Position numbers and translations under genes: made by a program. A DNA stretch of 64,000 nt, taken from the NCBI GenBank assembly GCA_963825555.1, contig CAWGTZ010000015.1:248001-312000 (forward strand), given 5' to 3'. Position 1 is the stretch's first letter, and every line of letters starts with the position of its first letter. The notes below the pieces were generated by a model that made no database searches, was not told where the DNA came from, and saw only the letters and a program-made list of their open reading frames with translations. Shown piece by piece: positions 46,364 to 54,677 of this stretch. Source of the stretch: JAGVSR01 sp963825555 (GTDB taxonomy: Bacteria; Pseudomonadota; Alphaproteobacteria; Rhizobiales; Hyphomicrobiaceae).

Positions 46364-46978
46364 ATGCAAGCTGAAGCGCGCGCGTCTGATCAACGTTTCT
46401 ATTCCGAGACCGGCCTGGCGGCTACGCTGGCCGGCTTGGTGGAACCCGTGTTGCAGGATCTCGGCTTCCGCTTGGTGCGGGTGAAGATTTCCGGCCGCGA
46501 GGGTCAGACCGTCCAGATCATGGCGGAGCGCCCCGACGGCTCCATGAATATCGACGACTGCGAACGCGTGTCGCGCGAGTTGTCGCCATTGCTCGATGCG
46601 CACGATCCGGTCACCGCAGCCTACCGGCTGGAGATTTCGTCGCCCGGCATCGACCGACCGCTGGTCCGGCCGAGCGACTTCGAGGACTGGGCCGGGCACG
46701 AGGCCAAGATCGAGCTCAAGGAGCCGGTCGACGGCCGGCGCCGCTTCCAGGGCCGGATCGAGGGGTTCGAGGATGGCGAAGTTCGCCTGGATGTCACCCT
46801 CGACCAGATCGGGCAGACGACGATGGGATTTCCGCTGGGCCTCGTAACCGAGGCGCGGCTGGTTATGACGGACGAACTCATTCGCGAGTCCCTGTCTCGC
46901 GCAAAGAAACAGGGGCGAACCGGTTTTGCCGACGGCGCGGAGCCGGATGATTTCGAGGTGGAGGATAAACGGGCATGA
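46364..46978 (+). CDS. rimP: Ribosome maturation factor RimP
   Basis: 204 residues from ATG 46364, needed for 30S subunit maturation. The N-terminal domain has VEPVLQDLGFRLVRVKIS, RPDGSMNIDDCERVSRELSPLLDA and YRLEISSPGIDRPL. The C-terminal SH3-like domain is followed by an acidic/basic tail. Upstream frames extend to 46157 but include the leader terminator and are not coding. Its stop overlaps the nusA start (ATGA). Confidence 0.95.
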   Translation: MQAEARASDQRFYSETGLAATLAGLVEPVLQDLGFRLVRVKISGREGQTVQIMAERPDGSMNIDDCERVSRELSPLLDAHDPVTAAYRLEISSPGIDRPLVRPSDFEDWAGHEAKIELKEPVDGRRRFQGRIEGFEDGEVRLDVTLDQIGQTTMGFPLGLVTEARLVMTDELIRESLSRAKKQGRTGFADGAEPDDFEVEDKRA

Positions 46979-48624
46979 GCATCGCAGGCGTCAGTGCCAA
47001 CAGGCTCGAGCTTTTGCAGATCGCTGACGCGGTCGCGCGCGAAAAGTCGATCGACCGCAAGATCGTGATCCAGGCCATGGAAAACGCGATCCAGAAGGCG
47101 GCGAAGTCCCGCTACGGCGCGGAAAACGATATCCGCTGCGAGATTGATCCCAAGACCGGCGAGACCCGACTGACGAGGGTCCTGGCCGTCGTCGAAAATG
47201 TGGAGAACGAGTCGACCGAGATCCTTCTGGCCGATGCGCAGCGCCGCAATCCGGAGGCGAAGGTCGGCGATCTCATTGCTGAGAACCTGCCGCCGCTGGA
47301 ATTCGGCCGTGTTGCTGCCCAGAACGCAAAGCAGGTCATCGTCCAGCAAGTGCGCGAGGCCGAGCGCGACCGGCAGTTCTCCGAGTACAAGGATCGCGTC
47401 GGCGAGATCATCAACGGTACGGTGAAGCGCGCCGAGTACGGCAACGTCATCGTAGATCTGGGGCGCGCAGAGGGCATCATCCGCCGTGACGAGATGATCC
47501 CGCGCGAGACGCCGAAGTACGGCGACCGCATCCGCGCCTATATTTACGATGTGCGCCGCGAGCAGCGCGGTCCTCAGATCTTCCTGTCCCGTGCACGGCC
47601 GGAATTCATGGGCAAGCTATTCGCGCAGGAAGTGCCGGAGATCTACGACGGCGTCGTGGAGATCAAGTCCGTGGCTCGCGATCCCGGATCGCGCGCCAAG
47701 ATCGCGGTCATTTCCAAGGATTCGTCCATCGATCCGGTGGGTGCTTGCGTCGGCATGCGTGGTGCGCGCGTGCAGGCCGTCGTCAACGAGCTGCAGGGCG
47801 AGAAGGTTGACATCATTCAGTGGAGTCAGGATGCGGCAACGTTCATCGTGAACGCTCTGGCTCCGGCGGAAGTCTCCAAGGTTGTGTTGGACGAGGACTC
47901 GGCCCGCATCGAGGTCGTGGTGCCGGAGACCCAGCTTTCGCTGGCCATCGGCCGCCGCGGCCAGAACGTCCGTCTGGCCTCCCAGCTCACCGGCTGGGAT
48001 ATCGACATTCTGACCGAGGCGGAGGAAAGCGAGCGGCGCGAGAAGGAGCGTGTGGAACGCTCGGCGGCCTTCATGCAGGCTCTCGACGTCGACGAGTTCA
48101 TTGCCTCCCTGCTGGTGGCCGAAGGCTTTGCCACCGTCGAGGAAGTGGCATACGTCGATCTTTCGGAGATCGCCCATATCGAGGGCTTCACCGAGGAAAC
48201 GGCGAACGAGATCCAGACGCGCGCGCGGGAGTTCCTGGAAAAGCAGGAAGCCGAGCGCGATGCGCGGCGCCGGGAGCTCGGCGTATCGGACGATCTGATC
48301 CGTGTGGCCGGTGTTACGACCGCCATGTTGGTGGCCTTTGGTGAGCACGGCATCAAATCTTTGGAAGACCTTGCGGACTGCGCAACCGACGATCTGATCG
48401 GCTGGACCGAGCGGCGCAAGGAGAAGGATAGCGAGCCTGTGCGGCACAAGGGTGTGCTCGAGGGCTTCGAGATCGGGCGCAAGGAGGCAGAGGACATGAT
48501 CCTCTCCGCGCGCGTTCTGGCAGGCTGGATCACCGAGGAGGACATTGCTGGTCCTGCCGAGGAGACATCAGACGAAGAGGCTCAGCCCGAGGGCGAGGCG
48601 GATAACGCCCCGTCCGAGGCTTGA
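46975..48624 (+). CDS. nusA: Transcription termination/antitermination factor NusA
   Basis: 549 residues. The N-terminal RNA-polymerase-binding domain (about 1-130), an S1 domain (about 140-205, with GEIINGTVKRAEYGNVIVDLG), two KH domains (VGACVGMRGARVQAVVNEL and LAIGRRGQNVRLASQL) and helix-hairpin-helix repeats at the C-terminus (about 370-500) are all present. It couples pausing, termination and rRNA antitermination. The last 30 residues are acidic. Its genes share translational coupling with rimP. Confidence 0.97.
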   Translation: MSIAGVSANRLELLQIADAVAREKSIDRKIVIQAMENAIQKAAKSRYGAENDIRCEIDPKTGETRLTRVLAVVENVENESTEILLADAQRRNPEAKVGDLIAENLPPLEFGRVAAQNAKQVIVQQVREAERDRQFSEYKDRVGEIINGTVKRAEYGNVIVDLGRAEGIIRRDEMIPRETPKYGDRIRAYIYDVRREQRGPQIFLSRARPEFMGKLFAQEVPEIYDGVVEIKSVARDPGSRAKIAVISKDSSIDPVGACVGMRGARVQAVVNELQGEKVDIIQWSQDAATFIVNALAPAEVSKVVLDEDSARIEVVVPETQLSLAIGRRGQNVRLASQLTGWDIDILTEAEESERREKERVERSAAFMQALDVDEFIASLLVAEGFATVEEVAYVDLSEIAHIEGFTEETANEIQTRAREFLEKQEAERDARRRELGVSDDLIRVAGVTTAMLVAFGEHGIKSLEDLADCATDDLIGWTERRKEKDSEPVRHKGVLEGFEIGRKEAEDMILSARVLAGWITEEDIAGPAEETSDEEAQPEGEADNAPSEA

Positions 48625-48654
48625 GGCTCGGGATGTTTTGGGAGGCACAAGGAT

Positions 48655-49329
48655 TTGGCGCGCAGCCGTCGAGTTATCGATGCTGACGACGATGAAGCGG
48701 GCAATGGCCCGCTTCGTCTGTGCGCCCTGACGCGTGCTCCCCTGCCCAAGGAAAATTTGATCCGCTTCGTTGCAGGACCGGACGGGACACTCTATCCTGA
48801 CCCCGCGACCAAGCTACCCGGTCGGGGCGTTTGGGTCACCGCGTCGCTGGACAAGGTCCGTGAGGCGGTGAAAGCCAGAGTTTTCGCGCGGTCGCTCAAG
48901 CGCGAGATCAAGGTTCCGCATGACTTGGCCGAGCAGGTCGCCGTTTTGCTCGAGCGCCGGGCACTCGATGCGCTGTCGTTGGCCAATAAGGCCGGTCTCG
49001 TGACAGCGGGGTTCGCCCAGGTTGATGCTTTGATCGAGAAAGGTTCCGTGGTTGCGCTGCTCCACGCTCGGGATGCTGCGCCTGGAGGTGCGGAAAAGCT
49101 CGACAGGAAGTACAAGGCCATTGCCCGCGCTGCGGGCCGGGATGCTGTGATCGAGACACTTTTTACAGTCGATCAAATGAGCTTGGCCATCGGCCGGTCA
49201 AATGTGGTACATGCTGCCCTTACAAAGGGCGGAGCGACCGAGAAATTCCTGAACGAGGCCGGGCGCGTAGTGCGCTACCGGCCTGTTCCAGTTGAAGAAA
49301 AAGGCCAGTCCAGCGCTCCGGACGCCTGA
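48655..49329 (+). CDS. YlxR family RNA-binding protein with L7Ae-like C-terminal domain
   Basis: 224 residues from a TTG start with GGAGG 9 nt upstream. The YlxR (DUF448) domain (about 18-95) shows RLCALTRAPLPKENLIRFVAGPDG and LPGRGVWV. The second domain (about 105-200) resembles an L7Ae/YlxQ ribosomal-like fold (ALSLANKAGLVTAGFAQVDALI), so two proteins that are separate in Firmicutes are joined here, as in other Alphaproteobacteria. It sits between nusA and infB as usual. YlxR has been linked to RNase P and to transcription control in other bacteria. Confidence 0.93.
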   Translation: MARSRRVIDADDDEAGNGPLRLCALTRAPLPKENLIRFVAGPDGTLYPDPATKLPGRGVWVTASLDKVREAVKARVFARSLKREIKVPHDLAEQVAVLLERRALDALSLANKAGLVTAGFAQVDALIEKGSVVALLHARDAAPGGAEKLDRKYKAIARAAGRDAVIETLFTVDQMSLAIGRSNVVHAALTKGGATEKFLNEAGRVVRYRPVPVEEKGQSSAPDA

Positions 49330-49350
49330 GGATATTTGCGGAAAGACGGA

Positions 49351-52104
49351 ATGGATACCAAGGACACGACCGACAAGAACGCCCGCCCGGGTGCAACGGG
49401 GACGGGAACGAACGCTGCAGGGACGCGCAAGCCGCTTTCTCTGCAACGGACGGTCGAGTCTGGTCATGTGCGCCAGAACTTCAGCCACGGACGGTCCAAG
49501 TCGGTGGTCGTGGAGAAGCGCAAGTCGCGTAAGCTGACTGGCCCGGACCAGGGTGGCGCCCAGCCGCCGGCTGTGGCCAAGCCCCAGGCTGCTCCCCCTG
49601 CTCCAGCTCAGGCCGCGCCGCCGCGGCCCGTTGAACGGGCGGAGGCCGATAAGGGTCGGCAGTCGGTCCTGCGTCCGGAAGAGCGCGATGCTCGCGCTCG
49701 TGCGCTTGCAGAAGCGCGCCGTCAGACCGAGATCGAGGAGGCAGAGAAGGCCTCGCGGCCGAGCCCGGACGCCGAGAGCAAGAGCGCCGAGCCTCAAGTG
49801 GAAACCACTACACCGCCGACGGCTGCTGCCGAGCCGGCGAAACCCGCAGCAGCGGAGAGCGCTGCCCCCCGGCCCGAGGCGGAGGCGAAGTCGCCGGCTC
49901 CCGCGTCGCGCCGTGAGTCGGCCCGTTCGGAATCTCCACGTCCTGCGTCCCGGCCGGGCCGGGCGCCGTCTGCGGGCTTCAACACCGCTCTTATGCCGCG
50001 CGAAGGCGGACGGCCGAAGGAAATCAGCATCCCAGTGCCCCGTAGTGCGCCGGGCCTGGATGGTGCGGCCATCGAGCCGCCTAAGGGCAAGGAGGCGCGC
50101 GGGGAGCCGCGGGCGCGGGCTGTCGCCGATATGAGTGAGGACGAGGAAACCCGCGTTATCAAGCGCGGCGGCAAAATCGTGCGCACGCCGGTGAAGACTG
50201 CTCCGGAGCCGCAACGCGAGCGCGTGAAGCTCACGATCAACAATGCATTCGACCAGGAGCACCGCGAGCGCTCTCTTGCCTCCCTGAAGCGCAAGCGCGA
50301 ACGTGAGCGCCTCAAGGCCATGGGCGTGCAGCAGCCGCGCGACAAGATCATGCGAGAAGTCATCATTCCCGAGGCTATTACGATTCAGGAGCTTTCCAAT
50401 CGCATGACCGAGCGTGCGGTGGATGTAATCAAGCTGCTGATGAAACAGGGAGCGATGCACAAGATCACCGACGTGATCGACGCGGATACCGCCGAACTCA
50501 TCGTTCAGGAGTTCGGCCACACTGTGAAGCGCGTGTCGGAATCCGACGTGGAGATGGGCTTTATCGGCGCGGAAGATTCCGATGAGAATCTGAAGGCGCG
50601 AGCCCCGGTGGTCACCATCATGGGCCACGTTGACCACGGAAAGACCTCTCTTCTCGATGCGATCCGCCAGACGAACGTCGTTTCGGGTGAGGCCGGCGGC
50701 ATCACGCAGCACATCGGCGCCTATCAGGTCGCGCTGCCTTCGGGAGATAAGATCACGTTCATCGACACGCCTGGCCACGCGGCGTTCACAGCCATGCGCG
50801 CGCGCGGCGCAAAGGTGACCGATATCGTGGTTCTGGTCGTCGCGGCCGACGATGGGGTGATGCCTCAGACGATCGAGGCCATCAATCACGCCAAGGCGGC
50901 AAACGTTCCGATGATCGTGGCAATCAACAAGATCGACAAGCCGCAGGCCGATCCGAACCGCGTGAAGACGGAACTTCTGAGCCACGAGGTCGTGGTGGAA
51001 AGCATGGGCGGTGATACGCTGGAGGTGCCTGTCTCGGCCCTGAAGCGCACCAACCTCGACAAGCTGCTCGAGGCGATCCACCTTCAGGCCGAAATCCTCG
51101 ATCTGAAGGCGAACCCGGATCGCACAGCGGAAGGTATCGTCATCGAAGCGAAGCTTGAGCGCGGCCGCGGTCCGGTGGGCACCGTGCTCGTTCAGCGCGG
51201 CACGCTTCATGTCGGCGATATCGTTGTAGCCGGTACGGCCTGGGGTCGTGTGCGCGCGCTCATCAACGACAAGGGCCAGAACATTCAGGCCGCTGGTCCG
51301 TCGGTTCCGGTAGAGATCCTGGGCTTCGATGGCGCGCCCGAGGCGGGCGATCAGATTGCCGTCGTCGAAAATGAGGCCCGTGCTCGCGAGATCACGGACT
51401 ATCGCGTCCGCAAGCGTCGCGAGACGCTGGGCGCCGCCGGCTCGAAGAGCACGCTCGAGCAGATGATGCAGCAGCTGAAGGAGGCCGGTAAGAAGGACTT
51501 CAACCTGCTGATCAAGGGCGACGTGCAGGGCTCGGTGGAAGCCATCGCCGGTTCGCTGAAGAAGCTCGGCACCGATGAGGTTGAGGCGCGTATCGTGCAC
51601 TCAGGCGTCGGCGGCATCACCGAATCCGATATTGCTCTCGCGGCTGCCTCCAAGGCCGTCGTCATCGGCTTCAACGTGCGCGCCAACGCGCAGGCCAAGC
51701 AGGCTGCCGAAACGTCCGGTATCGAAATCCGATATTACAATATCATCTACGACCTGCTCGACGACGTGAAGGCGGCCATGTCCGGCCTGCTTGCGCCGAC
51801 GGTGCGCGAGATCTTCCTTGGCAATGCAGAGGTGCTGCAGGTCTTCAACATCTCGAAGATCGGCAAGGTTGCCGGCTGCCGCGTGACGGAAGGCAAGGTG
51901 ATGCGTGGCGGCAAGGTGCGACTCATCCGCGACAACGTCGTGATCCACGAGGGCACGCTATCTGTGCTCAAGCGCTTCAAAGACGACGTCAAGGAAGTGC
52001 CCGCGGGCCAGGAGTGCGGCATGTCGTTTGCCAACTACCAGGACCTGCGCGAGGGCGACGTCATCGAGTGCTTCAACGTCGAGACCGTCACCCGGACGCT
52101 GTGA
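49351..52104 (+). CDS. infB: Translation initiation factor IF-2
   Basis: 917 residues from ATG 49351, with a purine-rich GGAAAGACGGA site. The first 320 residues are low-complexity, rich in Ala, Pro, Glu, Arg, as is usual for alphaproteobacterial IF-2. The GTPase domain has GHVDHGKTS (G1), DTPGHAAF (G3) and NKIDKP (G4). The C-terminal domains bind fMet-tRNA and are complete (LKRFKDDVKEVPAGQECGM). A long open antisense frame reflects codon bias only. Confidence 0.97.
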   Translation: MDTKDTTDKNARPGATGTGTNAAGTRKPLSLQRTVESGHVRQNFSHGRSKSVVVEKRKSRKLTGPDQGGAQPPAVAKPQAAPPAPAQAAPPRPVERAEADKGRQSVLRPEERDARARALAEARRQTEIEEAEKASRPSPDAESKSAEPQVETTTPPTAAAEPAKPAAAESAAPRPEAEAKSPAPASRRESARSESPRPASRPGRAPSAGFNTALMPREGGRPKEISIPVPRSAPGLDGAAIEPPKGKEARGEPRARAVADMSEDEETRVIKRGGKIVRTPVKTAPEPQRERVKLTINNAFDQEHRERSLASLKRKRERERLKAMGVQQPRDKIMREVIIPEAITIQELSNRMTERAVDVIKLLMKQGAMHKITDVIDADTAELIVQEFGHTVKRVSESDVEMGFIGAEDSDENLKARAPVVTIMGHVDHGKTSLLDAIRQTNVVSGEAGGITQHIGAYQVALPSGDKITFIDTPGHAAFTAMRARGAKVTDIVVLVVAADDGVMPQTIEAINHAKAANVPMIVAINKIDKPQADPNRVKTELLSHEVVVESMGGDTLEVPVSALKRTNLDKLLEAIHLQAEILDLKANPDRTAEGIVIEAKLERGRGPVGTVLVQRGTLHVGDIVVAGTAWGRVRALINDKGQNIQAAGPSVPVEILGFDGAPEAGDQIAVVENEARAREITDYRVRKRRETLGAAGSKSTLEQMMQQLKEAGKKDFNLLIKGDVQGSVEAIAGSLKKLGTDEVEARIVHSGVGGITESDIALAAASKAVVIGFNVRANAQAKQAAETSGIEIRYYNIIYDLLDDVKAAMSGLLAPTVREIFLGNAEVLQVFNISKIGKVAGCRVTEGKVMRGGKVRLIRDNVVIHEGTLSVLKRFKDDVKEVPAGQECGMSFANYQDLREGDVIECFNVETVTRTL

Positions 52105-52211
52105 TGACAGGCTAGGGCCCGGGCGGATTTTCTCTGCCCGGCCCAAGTCGCCTGCACCTGAATTCCTGATCCTATGGGGACGCACGCGGTTCGATCCCGC
52201 GGCGGAATGCA

Positions 52212-52610
52212 ATGCCGAAAAAGAAATCCATGCCGGCTTCCGGCCCGTCGCAGCGCATGCTGCGGGTTGCTGAGATGATCCGCCATAAGCTGGCGGAGAT
52301 GCTGACGCGCGGAGAGATCCACGACGACGTGCTGGCCTCGCACGTTGTGACAATCCCCGAGGTGCGCATTTCGCCGGATCTAAAGATTGCCACCGCCTAC
52401 GTCATGCCGCTCGGCGGCAAGGATACCGAAACGGTTCTCAAGGCGCTCGAGAAACACCGTAAGTTCATCCGCGCCGAGATTGCTCATACGCTCAATCTCA
52501 AATACGCCCCTGACATCCGCTTTCGCGAGGACGAGACGTTCGAGGAGGTGAGCCGCATCGATGCGCTTCTCTACTCAGATAAAGTCCGCCGCGATGTGGA
52601 GAAGAAATAA
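52212..52610 (+). CDS. rbfA: 30S ribosome-binding factor RbfA
   Basis: 132 residues. A single KH-like domain: QRMLRVAEMIRHKLAEMLTRGEIHD, VTIPEVRISPDLKIATAYVMPLGG and RAEIAHTLNLKYAPDIRFREDETFEE in parts match the family. It helps late 30S assembly and cold adaptation. It lies 107 bp after infB and 74 bp before truB in the standard operon. Confidence 0.96.
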   Translation: MPKKKSMPASGPSQRMLRVAEMIRHKLAEMLTRGEIHDDVLASHVVTIPEVRISPDLKIATAYVMPLGGKDTETVLKALEKHRKFIRAEIAHTLNLKYAPDIRFREDETFEEVSRIDALLYSDKVRRDVEKK

Positions 52611-52684
52611 CACAAACATCTTTCCCTCTCGACACTCGCTCCTCCGGAACACTCCAGGGGAGGCACGATGAATTTGGAGAACGC

Positions 52685-53605
52685 ATGTCCCGACGCAAGA
52701 AAGGTCAACCGGTGCACGGCTGGCTGGTGCTTGATAAGCCATTGGGGCTGACCAGCACGCAGGCTCTCTCACGCGTCAAGCGCCTGTTCGATGCTCAGAA
52801 GGCGGGGCATGCCGGCACGCTCGATCCGCTCGCGACAGGCGTCCTTCCAATTGCGTTCGGTGAGGCGACAAAGACGGTCTCTTTCGCCGTAGATGGCGAG
52901 AAGTCCTATGCATTCACGGTGCGCTGGGGGGTCGAGACGACCACCGACGATGCCGAGGGTGAGGTAGCCCAGACCAGTGACAAGCGGCCATCGCAGGCTG
53001 ACATCCTGGCGCTCCTGCCGCGCTTCACCGGAGAAATTATGCAGACGCCGCCGCGCTTTTCCGCTGTCAAAATCGAGGGGCAGCGCGCCTACGACCTCGC
53101 GCGCGATGGCGAGGACGTGGAGCTTGAACCGCGACCCGTTCTTATCGCCGATCTGCGGCTCGTCGACATCCCTGACGCCGATACGGCCGTCTTCGAGGCT
53201 GATTGCGGCAAGGGCACCTACGTCCGGGCCATCGCGCGCGACATGGGGCGGGCGCTCGGTTGCTTCGGACATGTGATCTCTCTGCGCAGAACCCGGGTTG
53301 GGCCGTTCCACGAAGGCGATGCGTGGGGGCTCGACGAACTGATGGAGGAGGCGGAAGAGGGGCGCTTGCTGGTGCCGGATGGTCCGCTGCTTCCCATCGA
53401 CCTGGCATTGCGCGATCTGCCGGAGTTGATCGTGACGCCGTCGGATGCGGGCAAGCTTGCGCGCGGATTATCGGTCCTGATCCGGGGGCGGGATGCACCG
53501 ATCCTGTCCGGACTGATGTATGCCACCTGCCAAGGGCGGATCGTGGCGCTGGGAGAGGTGGAAAAGGGTGCTCTTCATCCCGTCCGCGTCTTCAACCTGG
53601 GATGA
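52685..53605 (+). CDS. truB: tRNA pseudouridine(55) synthase TruB
   Basis: 306 residues. It makes pseudouridine 55 in the T-loop of tRNAs. The catalytic Asp lies in KAGHAGTLDPLATGVLPIAFGEATK (motif GTLDPLA, about 40-46). PRFSAVKIEGQRAYDLAR and CGKGTYVRAIARDMG are further TruB marks. The ATG has GGAGA 4 nt upstream. Confidence 0.97.
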   Translation: MSRRKKGQPVHGWLVLDKPLGLTSTQALSRVKRLFDAQKAGHAGTLDPLATGVLPIAFGEATKTVSFAVDGEKSYAFTVRWGVETTTDDAEGEVAQTSDKRPSQADILALLPRFTGEIMQTPPRFSAVKIEGQRAYDLARDGEDVELEPRPVLIADLRLVDIPDADTAVFEADCGKGTYVRAIARDMGRALGCFGHVISLRRTRVGPFHEGDAWGLDELMEEAEEGRLLVPDGPLLPIDLALRDLPELIVTPSDAGKLARGLSVLIRGRDAPILSGLMYATCQGRIVALGEVEKGALHPVRVFNLG

Positions 53606-53652
53606 GCGGCCACAGTGCCTAGCGAAAAGCGAGCCGCCGACAGGTCCCCTGA

Positions 53653-53680
53653 TTGACCGCATTAAGGTGCGCCGCATAAT
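53653..53680 (+). promoter_or_regulatory. Candidate promoter for the small secreted-protein gene
   Basis: TTGACC (53653-53658), a 16-base spacer and CATAAT (53675-53680, five of six matches to TATAAT) lie about 42 bases before the start codon. Confidence 0.5.
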
Positions 53681-53722
53681 GGCGCCGTTCGAACCCGACC
53701 CCGGTCCTCAGGAGTAGACCTT

Positions 53723-54016
53723 ATGAAGTTCGTGAATGGTGTGTTTGCGGTAGGTGCGATGGTTCTGGCTCTCGGCGCGCCCGTCGCGCAGGCGGAATGT
53801 GTGAAGAAGGGTGCGGTGGCAACCTCCGGTTCGGCGGAGTTGGCCAAGTGGTTTGCGCTGGAGACCATGGTGCAGTCAGTAAGCTGGGGCCTGTGGCCGG
53901 GCTTCCTCGCCAACGGAAAGGTTGCCGGCTACAACATCGTCAACGAGAAATATAGCTGCAAGCCCGACGGCGGTCAGGTGACCTGCCGCGGGACTGCGAC
54001 ATTCTGCAAGCAGTAA
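53723..54016 (+). CDS. Small exported Cys-containing hypothetical protein
   Basis: 97 residues. A clear signal peptide (FAVGAMVLALGAPVAQA, cleavage near AQA-E) gives a mature protein of about 73 residues with four cysteines (ECVKK, YSCKPD, VTCRG, TFCKQ), enough for two disulfides. WFALETMVQSVSWGLWP in the middle is conserved-looking, with several Trp. I do not recognise a family with a known function. It has its own promoter candidate and is followed by a terminator. It interrupts the usual truB-rpsO neighbourhood. Confidence 0.8.
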   Translation: MKFVNGVFAVGAMVLALGAPVAQAECVKKGAVATSGSAELAKWFALETMVQSVSWGLWPGFLANGKVAGYNIVNEKYSCKPDGGQVTCRGTATFCKQ

Positions 54017-54062
54017 CCTGGCGAGCCCGGAAAGGCGGTTTCAATCCGCTGCGAAATTTCCC

Positions 54063-54091
54063 TTCGCCTCGGGCCAGCAGCCATGTATAAG
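54063..54091 (+). promoter_or_regulatory. Candidate rpsO promoter
   Basis: TTCGCC (54063-54068), a 17-base spacer and TATAAG (54086-54091). The start would fall near 54098, which is the first base of the following terminator hairpin. Confidence 0.45.
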
Positions 54092-54097
54092 TCCCCC

Positions 54098-54131
54098 GTC
54101 GCGGGCCCCCGAGGGCCCGCGACACGTTTTT
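54098..54131 (+). terminator. Strong intrinsic terminator upstream of rpsO
   Basis: GTCGCGGGCCC (54098-54108) pairs perfectly with GGGCCCGCGAC (54113-54123) around the loop CCGA, and five T follow at 54127-54131. It can end the message of the small secreted-protein gene (stop 81 bp earlier) or act as an attenuator in the rpsO leader. Confidence 0.88.
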
Positions 54132-54218
54132 ACGACCTGGCTGGACGACATCCCGGCTGAGGCCGTGCAGCGATCAAATAAGATCGCTATACAACTCCAA
54201 ATCTGAAAGGAGACACCG

Positions 54219-54500
54219 ATGTCGGAAATAGCGCCCCACCGTAAGGCGGCGAAGGCAGCCGTGATTCAGGCCAATGCAACGAAATCGAACGACACCGGCT
54301 CGCCGGAAGTTCAAATTGCCGTGCTGACCCACCGGATCAACGAGCTGACGGAGCACTTCAAGGCCCACAAGAAAGACAATCATTCGCGTCGCGGTCTCCT
54401 GAAAATGGTGAGCCAGCGCCGTCAGTTGCTTGATTATGTGAAGCGCAAAGACGCTGCGCGCTACCAGGGCATCATCGAAAAGCTCGGTATCCGCCGCTAA
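54219..54500 (+). CDS. rpsO: 30S ribosomal protein S15
   Basis: 93 residues. S15 binds 16S rRNA early in assembly and often represses its own translation. NDTGSPEVQIAVLTHRINELTEHF and HSRRGLLKMVSQRRQLLDYVK cover the family core. The ATG has an AAAGGAG ribosome site 6 nt upstream, the strongest in this part of the window. pnp follows 177 bp downstream, the usual pairing. Confidence 0.98.
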   Translation: MSEIAPHRKAAKAAVIQANATKSNDTGSPEVQIAVLTHRINELTEHFKAHKKDNHSRRGLLKMVSQRRQLLDYVKRKDAARYQGIIEKLGIRR

Positions 54501-54577
54501 CTGTTCCGCGCGCCATACCGGATCGGGCCGATGGGCCTCATGATGGGCGGATTGCCCCTCGACAGCTGAGAAAAACC

Positions 54578-54611
54578 ATCGCGCCGGAGGCTTTGGGCTT
54601 CCCGGCGCGAT
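54578..54611 (+). promoter_or_regulatory. Long hairpin in the rpsO-pnp spacer (candidate RNase III / PNPase autocontrol site)
   Basis: ATCGCGCCGG (54578-54587) pairs perfectly with CCGGCGCGAT (54602-54611) around a 14-base loop, 67 bp before pnp. There is no T-run. In E. coli a hairpin at this place is cut by RNase III and lets PNPase control its own messenger; a similar role here is inference. Confidence 0.55.
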
Positions 54612-54677
54612 GTGCATTCGTGCTAAACACCGTCGCGCAAACAAGAGACCGAAGAACCGAAACGAAAGCTGACAACC

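Noticed and set aside
49198..51600. 800-codon open frame on the minus strand, antisense to infB
   Set aside because: It is explained by the strongly biased codons of the low-complexity N-terminus and GTPase domain of IF-2; the product is low-complexity and resembles nothing.
53685..53716. T-arm-like sequence GTTCGAAC suggesting a tRNA
   Set aside because: There are no acceptor or anticodon arms around it; it lies between a promoter candidate and a start codon.
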